From the NCBI RefSeq assembly GCF_014534655.1, contig NZ_JACVVD010000010.1, forward strand, positions 1 through 64,000: a stretch of DNA of 64,000 nucleotides, read 5' to 3'. A program made the translations under genes and the position numbers. Shown here one piece after another: positions 26,048 to 33,699 of the stretch (positions are counted from its first letter, which is position 1; each line of letters starts with the position of its first letter). This stretch comes from Paenibacillus sedimenti. Its GTDB lineage: Bacteria; Bacillota; Bacilli; Paenibacillales; NBRC-103111. The notes beneath the pieces were generated by a model. The model ran no database searches. It worked only from the letters and a program-made list of their open reading frames with translations, and was not told the DNA's origin.

Positions 26048-26158
26048 CTATAAATTTTGAGAATTTCTGATGACCATAAAGTTGGCTAAACATAATAAAA
26101 ACAAAGCAGTCCATCGACGTGGATCTGGTGAAGCTGCCGCATTAGCCTGAACCGATAT
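26048..26158 (-). pseudogene. 5' fragment of an MFS drug-efflux gene
   Basis: After an AAGGAGG site the minus strand reads ISVQANAAASPDPRRWTALF then LLCLANFMVI before diverging to a stop. This is the cytosolic start and first helix of 14-helix EmrB/QacA-type transporters. The start codon position is ATA, seven bases from the SD, so an ATG has mutated, and about 90% of the gene is missing. It now forms part of the leader of the lipoprotein gene. Confidence 0.75.
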
Positions 26159-26220
26159 TTAACTACCTCCTTATATTGATTTGATTTTCAGTTGTAGGGA
26201 ATAAATCCCAACTGATAATT

Positions 26221-26250
26221 ATAGTATACCCCCCTATACTATAATGTCAA
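26221..26250 (-). promoter_or_regulatory. Promoter with a perfect CsoR-like dyad
   Basis: Minus strand: -35 TTGACA (26245-26250), 18-bp spacer, -10 TACTAT (26221-26226). On the plus strand ATAGTATA and TATACTAT flank six C residues, a perfect 22-bp symmetric site covering spacer and -10. It matches the style of the csoR promoter box. It should put the downstream lipoprotein under copper control. Confidence 0.7.
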
Positions 26251-26310
26251 CATAATTTTTCGCTATCTACTGTAATTGGGCTTACTTCCAAGTATCAGGG
26301 CATTTGTACA

Positions 26311-26339
26311 TTGAATACCTTAACAAGGTAATCAAATAC
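26311..26339 (+). promoter_or_regulatory. Promoter/operator of the Csp-like gene
   Basis: TTGAAT (26311-26316), 17 bp, AAATAC (26334-26339), with the dyad TACCTTAACAAGGTA (26316-26330) between. ACCTT...AAGGT is the arm sequence used by CueR-type MerR regulators, so copper-responsive activation is plausible; a simple repressor site is equally possible. Confidence 0.4.
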
Positions 26340-26355
26340 CTAGAGGAGAGTTCAA

Positions 26356-26694
26356 ATGCCGACGCAGACAATAATACCTGGAGTACTTAGAACCTTACAT
26401 GAGTGTGCAATAATGTGCGAAAGAACAGCGGATTCCTTGCTGCACCAACCAGATTCCCATATGCGAAGACACCAAATCAAGTTACTTCACGATTGCGCCT
26501 CCATATGTGAATTGTGTGCAAAATATATTGCTAGGCATAGTCTAATTATGAAATCCATTTGCGAATTTTGTGCTTATGTTTGTGAGGTATGCGGGCATGA
26601 GTGTTTAAGACACCATGACCACGAATCGCAAATGTGTGGCCATATGTGCTTAAATTGCGCAAGAGAATGTCGTGCTTTAGCTATGGCAATGTAA
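26356..26694 (+). CDS. Four-helix-bundle copper storage protein (Csp-like)
   Basis: 112 residues with 14 cysteines placed three or four residues apart on helices: CAIMC, CASICELC, CEFCAYVCEVC, CGHMCLNCAREC. This is the pattern of Csp proteins (DUF326 type), where cysteines line the inside of a four-helix bundle and hold many Cu(I) ions. No signal peptide, so it resembles the cytosolic Csp3 branch. It stands alone on the plus strand between the two lipoprotein genes, with its own dyad-containing promoter and terminator. AGAGGAG precedes the ATG. Confidence 0.92.
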   Translation: MPTQTIIPGVLRTLHECAIMCERTADSLLHQPDSHMRRHQIKLLHDCASICELCAKYIARHSLIMKSICEFCAYVCEVCGHECLRHHDHESQMCGHMCLNCARECRALAMAM

Positions 26695-26706
26695 CCAAAA
26701 AATAAA

Positions 26707-26740
26707 GAAACGAACTTGGAAAGATTGCCAAGTTCGTTTC
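26707..26740. terminator. Bidirectional intrinsic terminator
   Basis: GAAACGAACTTGG, loop AAAGATTG, CCAAGTTCGTTTC, then ATTTTATT. It separates the Csp-like gene from the convergent lipoprotein gene. Confidence 0.88.
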
Positions 26741-26746
26741 ATTTTA

Positions 26747-27610
26747 TTAAGGTACTTTTACTGTGAATGGAACTGTAAACACCTTACCCTCATGTTGGAA
26801 CTGTCCCCAAATTTTATAAGTGCCACTCTTAGGGAAAGTCGTCATGAATTTCGCATCAGGACCTGTTGCCTTCTCATCCATTGGGTGTACATGCAGGTAT
26901 AGACCCGTATCTTCACTTATAATTACAACATGGCCTACAGCACCTAAATAAGGTTGGAGATTTGATATAGGTTGCTTCGTTGTTTCATTTTTAATGTTGA
27001 AATTAATGGTCAGCTCTTCTCCAGCTTTAAGTTTATCAAACGATAAAGTAACTTCTTTGTTTTCAATTGCTTTCGGTTTATCGGTATCTGGGTTAAGAGC
27101 AGCAACATGTGGTGCAGCTCCTTCGACAGTTACAACATGTTCTTTAACGGATTTCTCTCCACCTTTAGGAACGAAATCAGCATATAACTTATAGTCGCCG
27201 CCATTAGGGAACTTTGTCGTAATGGTGAATAATCCGTTTCCTTTATATTCTGGATGAATATGTTCAAAATAAGATAAATCTTTGCTAACAATAATCAAGT
27301 GCATGAGTTTTTCGTGTTGTATTTCAAAATCTTGGACTGGCTTTCCATCCTTGTCTTGAACTTGAATGGTTAAATCATCATTTTGATTGCTTTGTGGTTT
27401 TTCCGCGGTTAATTTCCAAGTAACTTTAAGATTGTCATCTTTGGCTGTAGTGTCTCCACCACCGTGATTTTCGCCGTGACTCATCTCCCCTGCTTGAGGA
27501 ATAGCAGTATTGTTTCCTTCGTGATTCATATTCGAATGGTCCATTTTTGCTCCACAACCACTCAGTACTAGGGTAAGTGCTACGACACCAGTAAAGATTG
27601 ATTTTTTCAT
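26747..27610 (-). CDS. His/Met-rich lipoprotein, paralogue of the 25.1-kb gene
   Basis: 287 residues. Signal peptide and lipobox LVLSGC (Cys19), a His/Met-rich linker (KMDHSNMNHEGN, HGENHGGG), then the same two-domain body as the protein at 25108-25968, with LSYFEHIHPEYKG and LYLHVHPMDEKATGPDAKF. About 60% identical to its paralogue by eye. The ATG at 27610 is set by AGGAGC. It starts 19 bp after the blaR1-like gene, so it is the third gene of blaI-blaR1-lipoprotein and the likely effector of that circuit. Confidence 0.78.
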   Translation of the reverse strand: MKKSIFTGVVALTLVLSGCGAKMDHSNMNHEGNNTAIPQAGEMSHGENHGGGDTTAKDDNLKVTWKLTAEKPQSNQNDDLTIQVQDKDGKPVQDFEIQHEKLMHLIIVSKDLSYFEHIHPEYKGNGLFTITTKFPNGGDYKLYADFVPKGGEKSVKEHVVTVEGAAPHVAALNPDTDKPKAIENKEVTLSFDKLKAGEELTINFNIKNETTKQPISNLQPYLGAVGHVVIISEDTGLYLHVHPMDEKATGPDAKFMTTFPKSGTYKIWGQFQHEGKVFTVPFTVKVP

Positions 27611-27629
27611 CTGGACAGCTCCTATCTCT

Positions 27630-28505
27630 TTAATATAAAAATTTATGCAAAACAAACTGGCTGTCTATACAGCTTATAAAAGCTAATACATTCAAAAACA
27701 ATACGATTATTGATATTACAAGTCTTTTGTTCATTCCAAACGGAACAGAAACTTCATGCTCGGGTTGAACAATTTGTTGTATTCGGTAATTAATCGAGGC
27801 TCCGGCGAAATAAGCCGTAACTTCGCTATAGGAATGTTTCACCACACGATTAGATTTAGCTATTTTTAATAAGGCAGAACCTAAAGCTAGGCTATTCTTC
27901 ATTTGCTCCATAGCATATCGATCTGCTAACAATTCCCTCCAAGTTTTATAATATTCGACTAAACTTTTTAAACTGGGAATGTAAGCCATGCCTTCAAGTA
28001 GAATATGAATTGCAAGGAATTTAAGCGGGTCCCGTTTCATGCAGTGAAAGTGTTCGTGAAGTAAGATAGCTTCCACTTCTTCTTGAGTAAAATTCTTAAA
28101 CCAAGCATTTGAGATCACGATCTTCGGCTTTAAAAAACCTAATGTAAGAGCAATCAAATTATCATTTTTCACGATAACGATCTTATTGTTTAACCTAGGG
28201 TATTGTTTATTTATGTTAATCGTAGCTGATAAGTCTTGATCATTTTTAAAAGCTTTTCTCCACTTCAAAAGTAACAGAATTTGCTTTCCAATTTGCCAAA
28301 CCATTCTAACCAAAATGACTATAAATATACTACTAATTATTAAGCCAACTAAGGAATTCTCTTTTACTGGAAGCATTGCGGAATTCATATGAAAAGCATT
28401 CATTCCAACATGATGCAGCAAAAAGACTGCCATCTGAAATAGCATAAACATTCCTAACATGACGATCAAACTGAACGATAGTTTAGATTTTATCCTAGGA
28501 ACCAT
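27630..28505 (-). CDS. BlaR1/MecR1-like M56 membrane metallopeptidase, no sensor domain
   Basis: About 291 residues. Helices near 12-32, 45-65 and 265-285, with the zinc protease signature HEHFH (near 150) in a cytosolic loop, typical of M56 anti-repressors that cleave BlaI-type repressors. Classical BlaR1 is about 600 residues and ends in an extracellular penicillin-binding domain; here the protein stops after the last helix, so it cannot sense beta-lactams that way. The ATG at 28505 has AAGGA nine bases upstream and overlaps the blaI stop by 11 bp. The signal may come from the adjacent lipoprotein or from copper. Confidence 0.85.
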   Translation of the reverse strand: MVPRIKSKLSFSLIVMLGMFMLFQMAVFLLHHVGMNAFHMNSAMLPVKENSLVGLIISSIFIVILVRMVWQIGKQILLLLKWRKAFKNDQDLSATININKQYPRLNNKIVIVKNDNLIALTLGFLKPKIVISNAWFKNFTQEEVEAILLHEHFHCMKRDPLKFLAIHILLEGMAYIPSLKSLVEYYKTWRELLADRYAMEQMKNSLALGSALLKIAKSNRVVKHSYSEVTAYFAGASINYRIQQIVQPEHEVSVPFGMNKRLVISIIVLFLNVLAFISCIDSQFVLHKFLY

Positions 28506-28923
28506 TATTCTCATTCCTTTTTTTCAATTCGTTAAGCTTATCCTCCAACTGCTGAAGAAATGAAGTATCCACTTGCTCTAAAGCCTCGACAAAATGAGAA
28601 GCAACCAATCCTCCAAAATCTTCAATCAAGCCTAAAGTGACACTTTTAGTTTGCTCATGTAGAAATTCTTCCTTAGATTGCACCGCATGATAATACGTTG
28701 TTCGTCCCTTTGTATGTCTTGATAAATGTTCCTTATCTACAAGCCGGTTCATTACCGTATTTACAGCATTAAAGGAAATGGGACTTTCAAGACTTAATTT
28801 CTCTTGTACTTGTTTAATATTCTGTTCACCAGCAGCCCAAATGACTTCCATTATTTTCGCCTCCAATGCACCGAAAAAGCGATTAAGCCCCTCTTCATTA
28901 ACTTTAAATTTGTTGATCGACAT
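28495..28923 (-). CDS. BlaI/MecI/CopY-family repressor
   Basis: 142 residues. Winged helix at the N-terminus (EAKIMEVIWAAGEQNIKQVQ, NAVNTVMNRLVDKEHLSR, RTTYYHAV) and a C-terminal dimerisation helix. No CopY-type CxC metal hook is present, so de-repression should rely on proteolysis by the coupled M56 protein. First gene of a three-gene operon with a perfect BlaI-type operator 49 bp upstream. Confidence 0.92.
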   Translation of the reverse strand: MSINKFKVNEEGLNRFFGALEAKIMEVIWAAGEQNIKQVQEKLSLESPISFNAVNTVMNRLVDKEHLSRHTKGRTTYYHAVQSKEEFLHEQTKSVTLGLIEDFGGLVASHFVEALEQVDTSFLQQLEDKLNELKKRNENNGS

Positions 28924-28936
28924 TTAGCAGCTCCTA

Positions 28937-28996
28937 ACACCACACATCGTAGGGTAAATATCCATGAAGTTGTTACCCTACATATTGTAGGGTAAC
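28937..28996. promoter_or_regulatory. BlaI-type operators
   Basis: A perfect 25-bp palindrome, GTTACCCTACA and TGTAGGGTAAC around TAT, spans 28972-28996. A weaker second site, with the intact right half GTAGGGTAA at 28949-28957 and a decayed left half, lies 20 bp nearer the gene. Both contain the TACA/TGTA core recognised by BlaI and MecI. Two tandem sites are usual for this family. Confidence 0.85.
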
Positions 28997-29091
28997 AATA
29001 AATTAAAGTCAAACCCCCTTCAAAGTCTACCCCCATATTTGTGTATTAAATGACGAAAAGCCGTGTAGGGCAACTGCCCTCGCGTCTCCTA

Positions 29092-29970
29092 TCATTGGGT
29101 TTTTCCTTGATTAGCAATTTGTGACCAAGTGCTTCCATTATCATAGCTGATAAATACGTTCTTTTTAAACGTTGAAAACACCAGTTCACTTTCTTTAAGC
29201 GGGTTCTGCGAAAGGTATTGAACAGCATCGTCTTGATCAAGTTTTGGTATCTGTAATGTAGTTACTTGTTGTTGAGCATCTTGGATCACTATGGAGTTGG
29301 GACCGCCGATCAATAAATCCCCTGCCAAAGTAAACGATACCCCTGTTGTAGGAAATTGCACTGTAACTTTGTTAAAATGGTTTCCTTTATCCTTCGAAAT
29401 AAAAAGGCCTGCTTTTGTTATTAAGGCAACCGTTGAAGAATCGCTTGGGTGAGCTGCTATTGCGACTGGCTCGCCACTAATGCCGTCCTGATTGCTCTTT
29501 GACCATGACCTCGCATCATCTAAAGAATAGAAAAGACCTGCAGAAGGCATTTTTTCGTTCTTCTTTGGGTTATACACATAAATGGCATGCGTTTTATAGC
29601 CGACCGCCATACCATGGAAATCCTCTACTCCGTGAAGGTCTAATATCTGTAGTTTTTTTCCGTTATCATCGCTCTTGACAATACCTAGCGGATTCTTCAA
29701 ATCTGACCCTTCAGCAGGGTGCCCGCTGCTATAAAAGCCGGTGTCCACAGTATTGAATCCCATATAGTCATGTTTGTCGCCGCCAAAACTTCCCCATTTT
29801 CCATTTGAGTAACTAACTAGGCCATGATGAGCTGGAATAAGAATTTGTTTGCCATCACCTGTATAACCAAGCCCATGTACATGCGATAAGGTGATTTTAC
29901 TTGATGAACTACAGCCAACAATTGCTATTACACTAATAACTAATAAGCACAACATTTGAATTTTTTTCAT
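29092..29970 (-). CDS. BNR/sortilin-like lipoprotein (F510_1955-type)
   Basis: 292 residues. Signal peptide and lipobox IAIVGC (Cys20), then a beta-propeller with Asp-box style repeats (SLDDARSWSKS, SKDKGNHF, SYDNGSTWSQI) and His-rich early strands (LSHVHGLGY, IPAHHGLV). It matches the family often labelled F510_1955 glycosylhydrolase, though no enzymatic activity is evident and it travels with metal-resistance genes. ATG at 29970 is set by AAAGGAG. Last island gene on the right. Confidence 0.8.
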   Translation of the reverse strand: MKKIQMLCLLVISVIAIVGCSSSSKITLSHVHGLGYTGDGKQILIPAHHGLVSYSNGKWGSFGGDKHDYMGFNTVDTGFYSSGHPAEGSDLKNPLGIVKSDDNGKKLQILDLHGVEDFHGMAVGYKTHAIYVYNPKKNEKMPSAGLFYSLDDARSWSKSNQDGISGEPVAIAAHPSDSSTVALITKAGLFISKDKGNHFNKVTVQFPTTGVSFTLAGDLLIGGPNSIVIQDAQQQVTTLQIPKLDQDDAVQYLSQNPLKESELVFSTFKKNVFISYDNGSTWSQIANQGKTQ

Positions 29971-30035
29971 ATAGTTCTCCTTTGCATAACAAAATAACAT
30001 GTTTTATTTATTTTAAACATAGAACCTCCTTACAA

Positions 30036-30080
30036 GCAAAAAGAGTCTGCCGCATCAACTTCATGCAGCAGACTCCTCTT
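30036..30080. terminator. Intrinsic terminator of add
   Basis: GAGTCTGC ... GCAGACTC with T5 on the minus-strand side and CTCTTTT on the other. It starts one base after the add stop. Confidence 0.88.
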
Positions 30081-31127
30081 TTAATTCAGCAGCCCCAGGC
30101 TACTCAGCTCATTTTCCATTTCACGTTTCAACAATAACTTGTCGCTCTCCTCCAAAAATGCCGCTTCCACTCCGTTCATAATGAGCTTCACCAGCTCCGG
30201 AGTTGTAAATCCAAATCGATCCGCCAGCACGCTGTACTCTTTTGTAATATTCGTTCCTGATACGCTAGGATTATCCGTGTTAATCGTGACGAGCAGCCCT
30301 TGCTCCAAGTATTCGCGAATCGGGTAGGCTTCCCAACCGGGTACCGCCTTGGTTTGAATATTGCTGATCGGGCACATTTCCAGCGGGATCCGGCGGTCCT
30401 TAACCATAGCCAAAATCGATGCATTCTCCTTCAAACGTACGCCATGACCAATACGAACAGCGCCCAGATTGGCGACCGCTTCATAGACATTACCCGCTCC
30501 GGCTGCCTCTCCCGCATGAATCGTAACGGGAATGCCCAATCTTCTGGACTCGGCGAACACCTCGCGGAAAAATTCCGGCGGATAAGAGGCTTCATCCCCC
30601 GCCAAATCAACGGCGACTACGCCTTTGCCCACGAACTTCCCCGCGGCTCTGACAACCTCCAGATTGCTTGCCGCATCATGATTTCTCATACAGATTGCGA
30701 TCACGCCGGCTCTCACGCCAAATTGACGCCCGCCTCGTTTCAACCCTTCCACCACGTGGTGAATCGTTTCTTCGACCGTTAATCCTTGATGACGATGCAG
30801 CTGTGGCGCGAAGCGGACTTCGACATATTTGCAATTATGTTCAGCGGATTGCTCGAGAACTTCGTAGGCGACGCGTTCCAACGCTTCCGCGGATTGAAGG
30901 AATCGCGTCGTAAAATCGAATTTGCTTAAGTATTCGGTAAGACTGCCGCACTCTTCGTTAACGCGCATATGCGGGATCAATTCATCCTTGTCATATACCG
31001 GCAGCTCCAGCCCTTGATTCAGGGCCAGCTCGAGGATCGTCTCTGGTTTCACACTTCCATCCAAGTGCAAATGAAGATCAACTTTAGGCAATCGCGATAG
31101 CAAATCTTGCGTCAGCATATTTTCCAT
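30081..31127 (-). CDS. add: Adenosine deaminase
   Basis: 348 residues, amidohydrolase TIM barrel, converting adenosine to inosine. Motifs: KVDLHLHLDGS (zinc His pair), HAGEAAG (His and catalytic Glu), GHGVRL (catalytic His) and NTDNPSVSGT (Asp pair). Length is standard. The ATG at 31127 is preferred, since it lies nine bases from GAGGGG; an ATG two codons upstream is too close to that site. Monocistronic. Codon and base composition return to the chromosomal norm here, marking the right island border at about 30 kb. Confidence 0.95.
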   Translation of the reverse strand: MENMLTQDLLSRLPKVDLHLHLDGSVKPETILELALNQGLELPVYDKDELIPHMRVNEECGSLTEYLSKFDFTTRFLQSAEALERVAYEVLEQSAEHNCKYVEVRFAPQLHRHQGLTVEETIHHVVEGLKRGGRQFGVRAGVIAICMRNHDAASNLEVVRAAGKFVGKGVVAVDLAGDEASYPPEFFREVFAESRRLGIPVTIHAGEAAGAGNVYEAVANLGAVRIGHGVRLKENASILAMVKDRRIPLEMCPISNIQTKAVPGWEAYPIREYLEQGLLVTINTDNPSVSGTNITKEYSVLADRFGFTTPELVKLIMNGVEAAFLEESDKLLLKREMENELSSLGLLN

Positions 31128-31283
31128 TTTCATCTTCCCCTCTTCCTTTTCAAGTGTAGGCTGCCATAAATAATTTTATTTACTTTAAATCAATGTTATG
31201 AATATGTCAATGTTTATTACATAAATAAATTTTAATGCGTTTTATTAATATATGTGTAATATTTCCTTACGTGCATAATGCAC

Positions 31284-31324
31284 AAAAAAATCCACGCAGC
31301 CGCGATTGCGAACCGTGTGGATTT
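31284..31324 (-). terminator. Intrinsic terminator of alkD
   Basis: Minus strand: AAATCCAC ... GTGGATTT followed by TTTTTGTG, 13 bp past the stop. Confidence 0.85.
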
Positions 31325-31336
31325 GTATATGCCGTG

Positions 31337-32029
31337 TTATGTTGAAATGGATTCTTTGCGCTGAATCACCTTCAGCGCTTCCCGCACACTGAGCGGCGAG
31401 AGCTCAGTCTCAGCTACAAAAGCCCGAACAGCATCCGCATCTGTCTTCGAATACTCCCGCAGTGCCCATCCGATCGCCTTGCGGATGAAAAATTCCTTCG
31501 AATCCGCCATGCGCCGGATACAAGCGAAAAGCAGCGGAACATCCGTCTTCGTTTTGTATTTCAGCTGAAACAGGATGGCCGTACGCTGCAGCCACATGTT
31601 GCCCGAGCCCAGCCATTTCTCCACATACGACGGAATCAGCTCAGGGAATCGTTGCAAATGATAGCCGATCAAATGGTCGGCAATCGTATCGACGGTATCC
31701 CACCATGATTTCGAAACGACCAATTGCTCAAGCAGATCGATATCCTCGCGTTTCAGCCCCTTGCGTAATTGAATGAACATCATCAAGGCCGTGTAAGCAA
31801 ATTCCCGCTCAGGCAGTTCCCATAGCTCTAGTGCAATAACGACGCCTTCCTCACTTTTGGGGAAACCGTGTTCCTTCCAAAATTGTTTGGTTAGCGCCAC
31901 ACGCTCCGGATTTTTGATCCCCAAGAAAGGGAAATTGTTCTTCATGTAGGTTTCCATCGAAGGCGCATATTCTACATTGCGATGTACCCGCAAAAAAGCC
32001 TCAAGCTTGTCCGTATAAGGGGATGCCAA
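31337..32029 (-). CDS. alkD: DNA alkylation repair protein (AlkD-like glycosylase)
   Basis: 230 residues made of HEAT-like helical repeats. Recognisable AlkD motifs are FPFLGIKNPER, LPEREFAYTALM, SKSWWDTVDTIADHL (the aromatic and Asp residues that hold the flipped base) and EFFIRKAIGWALREYSKTD. It removes bulky or cationic N3/N7-alkylpurines. Monocistronic. Confidence 0.92.
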   Translation of the reverse strand: MASPYTDKLEAFLRVHRNVEYAPSMETYMKNNFPFLGIKNPERVALTKQFWKEHGFPKSEEGVVIALELWELPEREFAYTALMMFIQLRKGLKREDIDLLEQLVVSKSWWDTVDTIADHLIGYHLQRFPELIPSYVEKWLGSGNMWLQRTAILFQLKYKTKTDVPLLFACIRRMADSKEFFIRKAIGWALREYSKTDADAVRAFVAETELSPLSVREALKVIQRKESIST

Positions 32030-32150
32030 TGCGATCGTGTCTCCTTTTCGCCAATCATTTATAAGTAATATTATAGCAATTCTTCCGCCATTCCGTTATG
32101 CTAGTAGAAGAATTTTTATATAAAGAACTTATCGGATTGGAGAGGACTAC

Positions 32151-32948
32151 ATGACTTACAAATTAGTTGCTACCGATTTAGACGATACGCTGCTCAGGGA
32201 TGACCTGACGATTTCACAGGAAACGATCGACGCTATGCATCAAGCCGTTGCCAAAGGCGTTACCGTCACGATCGCAACGGGAAGAAGCTTCCCGTCTGCC
32301 GCCAAAATTGCCAATCACATCGGGCTCAACGTGCCGATCATCACTTATCAAGGCGCCTTGATCAAAAATTTGCTGGATGAAAAAGTGCTCTACGAGCGGA
32401 CTGTACCTGTGGAAAGCGCACGGCTGCTGCTCGATTTCTGCGAAAAAAGAAACCTTCACCTCCAACTGTATCATGGCGATCAGCTCTATGTCGGCGAAGA
32501 CAACGATAAAATTAAAAACTACGTGCGTCTCTCCAAGACACCTTATATCGTTGGCGACTTGCGTCAGTGGATCGATATTCCACAGCCGAAGCTGCTTATC
32601 GTCGATGAACCGGAGGTTTGCGACAGACTGCGCGAAGAGCTGCTCCCGCTGCTCGGCGACAAACTGCACATCACCAAATCCAAGCCGCATTACTTGGAAT
32701 TCATGCACAAGGAAGGTACTAAAGGTCATGCCATTACGTTCCTGGCCCAGCATATCGGCTGCAGCTTGGATGATGTTATCGCGCTCGGCGATGCGTGGAA
32801 CGACCGAGAAATGCTTGAGGTTGCAGGACTAGGCGTAGCCATGGACAACGCACTGCCTGAGCTCAAAGAGCTGGCGAACTATATCACACGAAGCAATAAC
32901 GACGATGGCGTCAGACACGTTATCGAAAAGTTTATTTTGGAGAAATAG
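32151..32948 (+). CDS. Cof-type HAD-IIB phosphatase
   Basis: 265 residues. HAD nucleophile motif ATDLDDTLL (D9, D11), motif II TIATGRS, the C2B cap, and motif IV GDAWNDREML. Members hydrolyse sugar phosphates or flavin/PLP phosphates; the substrate cannot be assigned. GGAGAGG lies before the ATG. Confidence 0.93.
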   Translation: MTYKLVATDLDDTLLRDDLTISQETIDAMHQAVAKGVTVTIATGRSFPSAAKIANHIGLNVPIITYQGALIKNLLDEKVLYERTVPVESARLLLDFCEKRNLHLQLYHGDQLYVGEDNDKIKNYVRLSKTPYIVGDLRQWIDIPQPKLLIVDEPEVCDRLREELLPLLGDKLHITKSKPHYLEFMHKEGTKGHAITFLAQHIGCSLDDVIALGDAWNDREMLEVAGLGVAMDNALPELKELANYITRSNNDDGVRHVIEKFILEK

Positions 32949-33068
32949 GGACAGCAGCCTCCCTTGCTGAAGATGAGCGCTCGTGATAAACTTTGATACA
33001 GAACTGTTCCGTCATATTTTTGATAGACAAGTTCTCAACTTACATTAACGATTGGTCAGGTGAAATAA

Positions 33069-33647
33069 ATGGCAGCACCACGCTCATCTGCACGTCAGCG
33101 CATCCTGGAAGTGGCTTCTGATTTGTTTTATCGTGAAGGCATCCGTTCGATTGGTGTGGATACGATTGTTGAACAATCCGGAGTGGGTAAAGCCACGCTC
33201 TATCGTCATTTCCCAACCAAAGATGCTTTAATTGTTGCTTATCTCGAGGCACAGGATCATATTAATTGGGAGCACTTTGATAGGGTCGTCGCTCAGCATG
33301 AAGGATCGCCAAAAGCGCAATTGTTAGCATTGATTGATGCCACCATCGAATTATTGGAGCCGGGATACCATCGCGGTTGTCACTTCTTGAATGCACTTGC
33401 TGAATTCTCTGAAGAAGACCATCCCGTACATCTGTTAGCGGTTGAATACAATCGTGCGATCCGTTTGCGGTTATCACGCTTGAGCCAACAAGCGGGTATA
33501 AATGATGAGAGTTTGACTGACCAGCTTATGCTGGTGATCAATGGGGCTCTGTCTTCTGTTCCGGTATATGGCTTTGCCGGCCCTGCCGCCCAGCTTAAAG
33601 CCATTGCCATACATCTGATAGACTTGCATCTCGAAAATAAGAATTAA
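33069..33647 (+). CDS. TetR/AcrR-family regulator
   Basis: 192 residues. The N-terminal helix-turn-helix is ASDLFYREGIRSIGVDTIVE...GVGKATLYRHFPTKDALI; the C-terminal helical ligand domain has ELLEPGYHRGCHFLNA. Convergent with a second TetR gene, sharing a terminator. No obvious target gene is adjacent. Autoregulation is likely but no clear operator was found in 32949-33068. Confidence 0.9.
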   Translation: MAAPRSSARQRILEVASDLFYREGIRSIGVDTIVEQSGVGKATLYRHFPTKDALIVAYLEAQDHINWEHFDRVVAQHEGSPKAQLLALIDATIELLEPGYHRGCHFLNALAEFSEEDHPVHLLAVEYNRAIRLRLSRLSQQAGINDESLTDQLMLVINGALSSVPVYGFAGPAAQLKAIAIHLIDLHLENKN

Positions 33648-33655
33648 AAATAAAG

Positions 33656-33699
33656 AGGTCCTGTCCAGCAAGCACCGCTTGCGCCGGGACCTTTTTTTT
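33656..33699. terminator. Bidirectional intrinsic terminator
   Basis: AGGTCC ... GCAAGC-ACC-GCTTGC ... GGACCT then T8; A-rich on the other side. It lies between the two convergent TetR genes and touches the stop of the second. Confidence 0.93.

Noticed and set aside
26747-28923. A beta-lactam resistance operon
   Set aside because: blaI and blaR1-like genes are present, but there is no beta-lactamase or PBP2a and the BlaR1-like protein lacks the penicillin-binding domain.
29046-29090. Terminator after the BNR lipoprotein gene
   Set aside because: AGGGCA-GT-TGCCCT is symmetric but short, and the T tract (CTTTTC) is weak and separated from it; evidence too thin to list.
18400-30000. Transposon or integrative element
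   Set aside because: Composition and gene remnants suggest transfer, but no transposase, integrase, terminal inverted repeats or attachment site could be seen.
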